From positions 9,517,534-9,581,533 of the forward strand of contig NC_081331.1 of NCBI RefSeq assembly GCF_022539665.2: DNA of 64,000 nucleotides, written 5' to 3'. This stretch comes from Daphnia carinata. Its lineage: Eukaryota > Arthropoda > Branchiopoda > Diplostraca > Daphniidae. The first letter of the stretch is position 1. Every line of letters begins with the position of its first letter. The translations under genes were made by a program, and so were the position numbers. The notes under the pieces are model-generated. The model saw only the letters and a program-made list of their open reading frames with translations. It made no database searches and was not told the origin of the DNA. This document shows positions 61,693-64,000 of the stretch, in pieces.

Positions 61693-62121
61693 CGCCCGGT
61701 GAGCAGCGCTCCGCTCTTAATCGGACCGCCCGCCGCGATCGGCTCACACACATACACACACGGAGCAGGGGGAGGGGGGGATACAACATGGAAAAAAAAA
61801 AAATCATGTAGAAGAACAAAGAATTCTGTCTAAAAAAAAAAAAAAAAAAGAGTGTTTTTTTTTTTTTTTTGGCCTCGTCGGTTTTTTATCCAAATATAGT
61901 GATCGCCTATAATGTAATGATTGAAATTGAAAAAGAAAGAGAGAGAGAGAGAGAGAGAGGCCCGTACACAAGATGAATAGTTATTGATTCAAACAGCCGC
62001 GTGCGGCGATAGATTTCACACACGCTGGCATTCCGACAAGACACGACACCCCACCTGCGTTTGTTTCGGTCTATTAGCCATTAAGGCAATGAGCTACGGT
62101 TTGAATATACATCAATGACGT

Positions 62122-62156
<35 letters not shown>

Positions 62157-62517
62157 AGGTGTTTTTTTTTTTTGGGGGGGGGGGAGAGAGTGGGGGGGGG
62201 GAGTGATCGTGAGACGGTTGGGGAAAAAATCAAATCAAATCAATATGAAATCGACTTACTTTTGGCCATTTGGCGTTGAGTTCGACGGCTCTGGACGCGT
62301 CCTGCAGGGCCCGGGCAAAGTGTCCGAGTTTGACGAGAGCGGCCGACCGGTTGGAGAAGAGGATGTGATTGCAGGGATCGAGGGCGATGGCTTCGCCGTA
62401 GAGGCCGACGGCCGTCTCGAAATCCCCATTCTGACAGGCCTGGTTCGACTGGCGCACCTTGTCCAGGAAGCTGGCTTTACTGGCGGCAGACAGCTCAGAG
62501 TCGGCATCCACCTCCAC
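52050..62517 (-). CDS. TTC28: TTC28-type TPR/CHAT protein, 5' incomplete, 2680 aa seen
   Basis: Eight exons: 62517..62260, 60474..60100, 59987..59783, 59623..58073, 57928..55170, 55095..54348, 54267..53857 and 53785..52050 (TGA), joined in frame to 2680 aa. The first exon seen starts in frame without a Met, so at least one 5' coding exon is missing. Residues 1-1200 are a long array of TPR units at about 40-residue spacing (roughly 25-28 by length), many of the YGNLG / ALGDYDEAIK type. Residues about 1250-1760 form a CHAT-like domain (SALVIGNPKMS, ECIHFATH, GVVGLTRALLAAGAQSVLVS). Next come a helical block (WRLPGCHELLASLGFDLMEV) and a long Ser-rich tail. Vertebrate TTC28 acts at the midbody during cytokinesis; the role here is inferred. 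The catalytic Cys of true CHAT proteases is absent (LVVVSSVHT). Confidence 0.93.
57996..58026. repeat. poly-A tract in a TTC28 intron
   Basis: About 30 A on the plus strand in the 144-bp intron between exons 58073..59623 and 55170..57928. Several neighbouring introns carry comparable T or A runs (59670-59682, 60020-60047). Confidence 0.7.
60475..62259 (-). repeat. large TTC28 intron filled with microsatellites
   Basis: A 1.8 kb intron in a gene whose other introns are mostly 70-160 bp. It holds A/T runs (60640-60662, 60777-60810, 62123-62154), a GT run (61565-61597), a GA run (61633-61690) and G-rich tracts (62174-62202). No exon or other gene is supported inside it. Confidence 0.65.
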
Positions 62518-64000
62518 CTATTTTTTTTTTTTTTTTTTTTTTTGTATGTTGTGAATAGCAATCAAATTTCAATGTTAGAACAGCATATTATTTTCAAAAA
62601 GAAAAAGAATAGAGCCAACAGTTGTGCTATGATTGCGTGGCGGGAATTCCAATAACATGTACACGTCTTATACGAAGAAGAAGAAGAAAATGAATATCCA
62701 GCAAATAGAAAGAGAGAGATAATAATGCAGCGAGTCAAGATAGCGGCAGCTCAGGACTTAACACACCCCTTCCATGTCATTCTTTTCCTTCTTGACTTGT
62801 TTTTTTTTTTTTTTTTTTTTTTTTCTTTTTTTTTCTTTTGTTTCTTTCACCTCGTAACCCGACGAGAAATGATTTCAAACTGATCGCTCGGGAAACAGAA
62901 ATCCCCCCCCCCCCACTGAAACTGACATCAACGATGAGAGAGAAAGAGAGAGAGAGAGAGAGAATCCAATGATTCTTCCCATCGGCATCGATTCAATCAT
63001 GCAAATGTATGCAGTTTCACACACACACACACACACACACGAAGAAGAAGGAGGAGGAGGAGGAGAATTCAGAAAATACATTTTTGAGCGAAAGTTTTTT
63101 TTTTCTTTTTGTTGTTTTGGTGTGGGGTTTCCTATTTGAATTCACAAACGATGTTGCCACGTATTCCATTTCGATGCATCCCAAACACACAGAACAAAAA
63201 AGAGAGATCTTTCGTTTTTAAATCAGCCAGACTTGCTGACTCTGTTTTAAAAGAAATCACAAGAAAAAGATGTTTTTTTTTTTCAAAGAGAGAGGAGGGG
63301 GGGGGAGAGAAGAGAGAACTTTACGGGAGAGAGTTCTATATTTTACATAGATAATGATGTCATTCATCATGTTGAAAACGAGAGAGAGCGCGCGAGTTAA
63401 CACTCACGTAAAAGTGAGTTTTCAAAAAAAAAAAAAAAAATAAAATAAAATAAAATAAAATAAATAATAAATAAAGCCTCAAAAATGTTGAAGAAAAAAA
63501 AATATCAGAGACCGGTTCGATAGGACAGGGAAGAAATAATAAAAAAAAATAGGAAAAATAAGATTTCCGTGAAAGACAACACAAGGACGAACACGGTTTT
63601 CAAGTCTGAGATTAAGGCACGAAAAAAAAAACAAAAGGACAACAGTGGGGAATTTTTAAAATAAAAAGATAAAATGAAAATGAGAAAGGAAAAAAAAAAA
63701 AAAAAAAAAAAAAGGGCCATGTGTGATCCGTTGCGATAGGATGTCAATTAATCAATCGGTTCGAGCATTTCTTAAGGGGGAGAGGCTTCTCCTCGTCTAC
63801 GGCCAGACACGTCAACACACACTCGCTATAAGCTTTTGAAAAGCGTGTGGTCAAAGAGTACGCTTTCCTCTATGGCAACGTTGGAACAACTTCCAGTGTT
63901 TCGTTTCGGGGTGGGAACTATAGGAATAAAACTGATAGGAAAAGGTCATTAAAAAAAAAACAAAAAACAATGAAAAGAGATTCAAACGAAGGAACAGCAA
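62518..64000. other. TTC28 upstream intron or 5' region, microsatellite-rich
   Basis: Holds T/A runs (62521-62543, 62801-62824, 63692-63713), a GA run (62938-62962), an AC run (63018-63040), a GAGGAG tract and AAAT repeats (63438-63470). The missing 5' coding exon of TTC28 could lie here or further right, but I could not identify an ATG exon with a usable donor. Confidence 0.45.

Overview
The window looks like nuclear DNA of a small arthropod with a compact genome, most likely a branchiopod crustacean such as Daphnia. Many GT-AG introns are only about 55-110 bp long, genes lie close together on both strands, homopolymer and dinucleotide runs are frequent, there is a tandem family of secreted chymotrypsin-fold proteases, and a BEL/Pao LTR retrotransposon is present. 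The species call is inference; no mitochondrial or rRNA marker is available. All gene models were built by hand from reading frames and splice signals.

Layout. 1-8.8 kb, plus strand: the 3' part of an unrecognised Ser-rich coiled-coil gene, a 3.9 kb non-coding stretch, then an 897-residue Ser/Pro-rich coiled-coil protein. 9.0-15.5 kb: a head-to-head pair, neuferricin (CYB5D2 type, minus) and an inhibitor-of-Bruton-tyrosine-kinase homologue (IBTK, plus, 14 exons). 18.4-20.0 kb: a short secreted collagen-like protein (plus). 21.3-48.1 kb: six tandem minus-strand protease genes with the same eight-exon plan, called A, B, C, D, G and H here. Between D and G sits a 6.6 kb BEL/Pao element with 497-bp LTRs and an ATCAG target duplication. 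52.0-62.5 kb, minus: nearly all of a TTC28-type protein (long TPR array, CHAT-like domain, Ser-rich tail), followed to the window end by microsatellite-rich sequence.

The most unusual object is the protease family. Each member has a Thr/Pro/Lys-rich, mucin-like insert of about 48-107 residues at the junction between the two beta-barrels of the chymotrypsin fold. The insert is acidic in its first half and basic in its second half in the longer copies. The array is decaying: A, D and H carry several disabling lesions and B carries one frameshift in the insert. G keeps a full reading frame but has the active-site Ser replaced by Gly. Only C has both an open frame and a complete His/Asp/Ser triad, and its activation site and specificity pocket are atypical.

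The retroelement has LTRs differing at only two positions, yet its gag-pol frame has one frameshift and two in-frame stops. This suggests recent mobilisation in trans, or sequence error. The flanking single-copy genes (neuferricin, IBTK, TTC28) look intact and functionally unrelated to one another.
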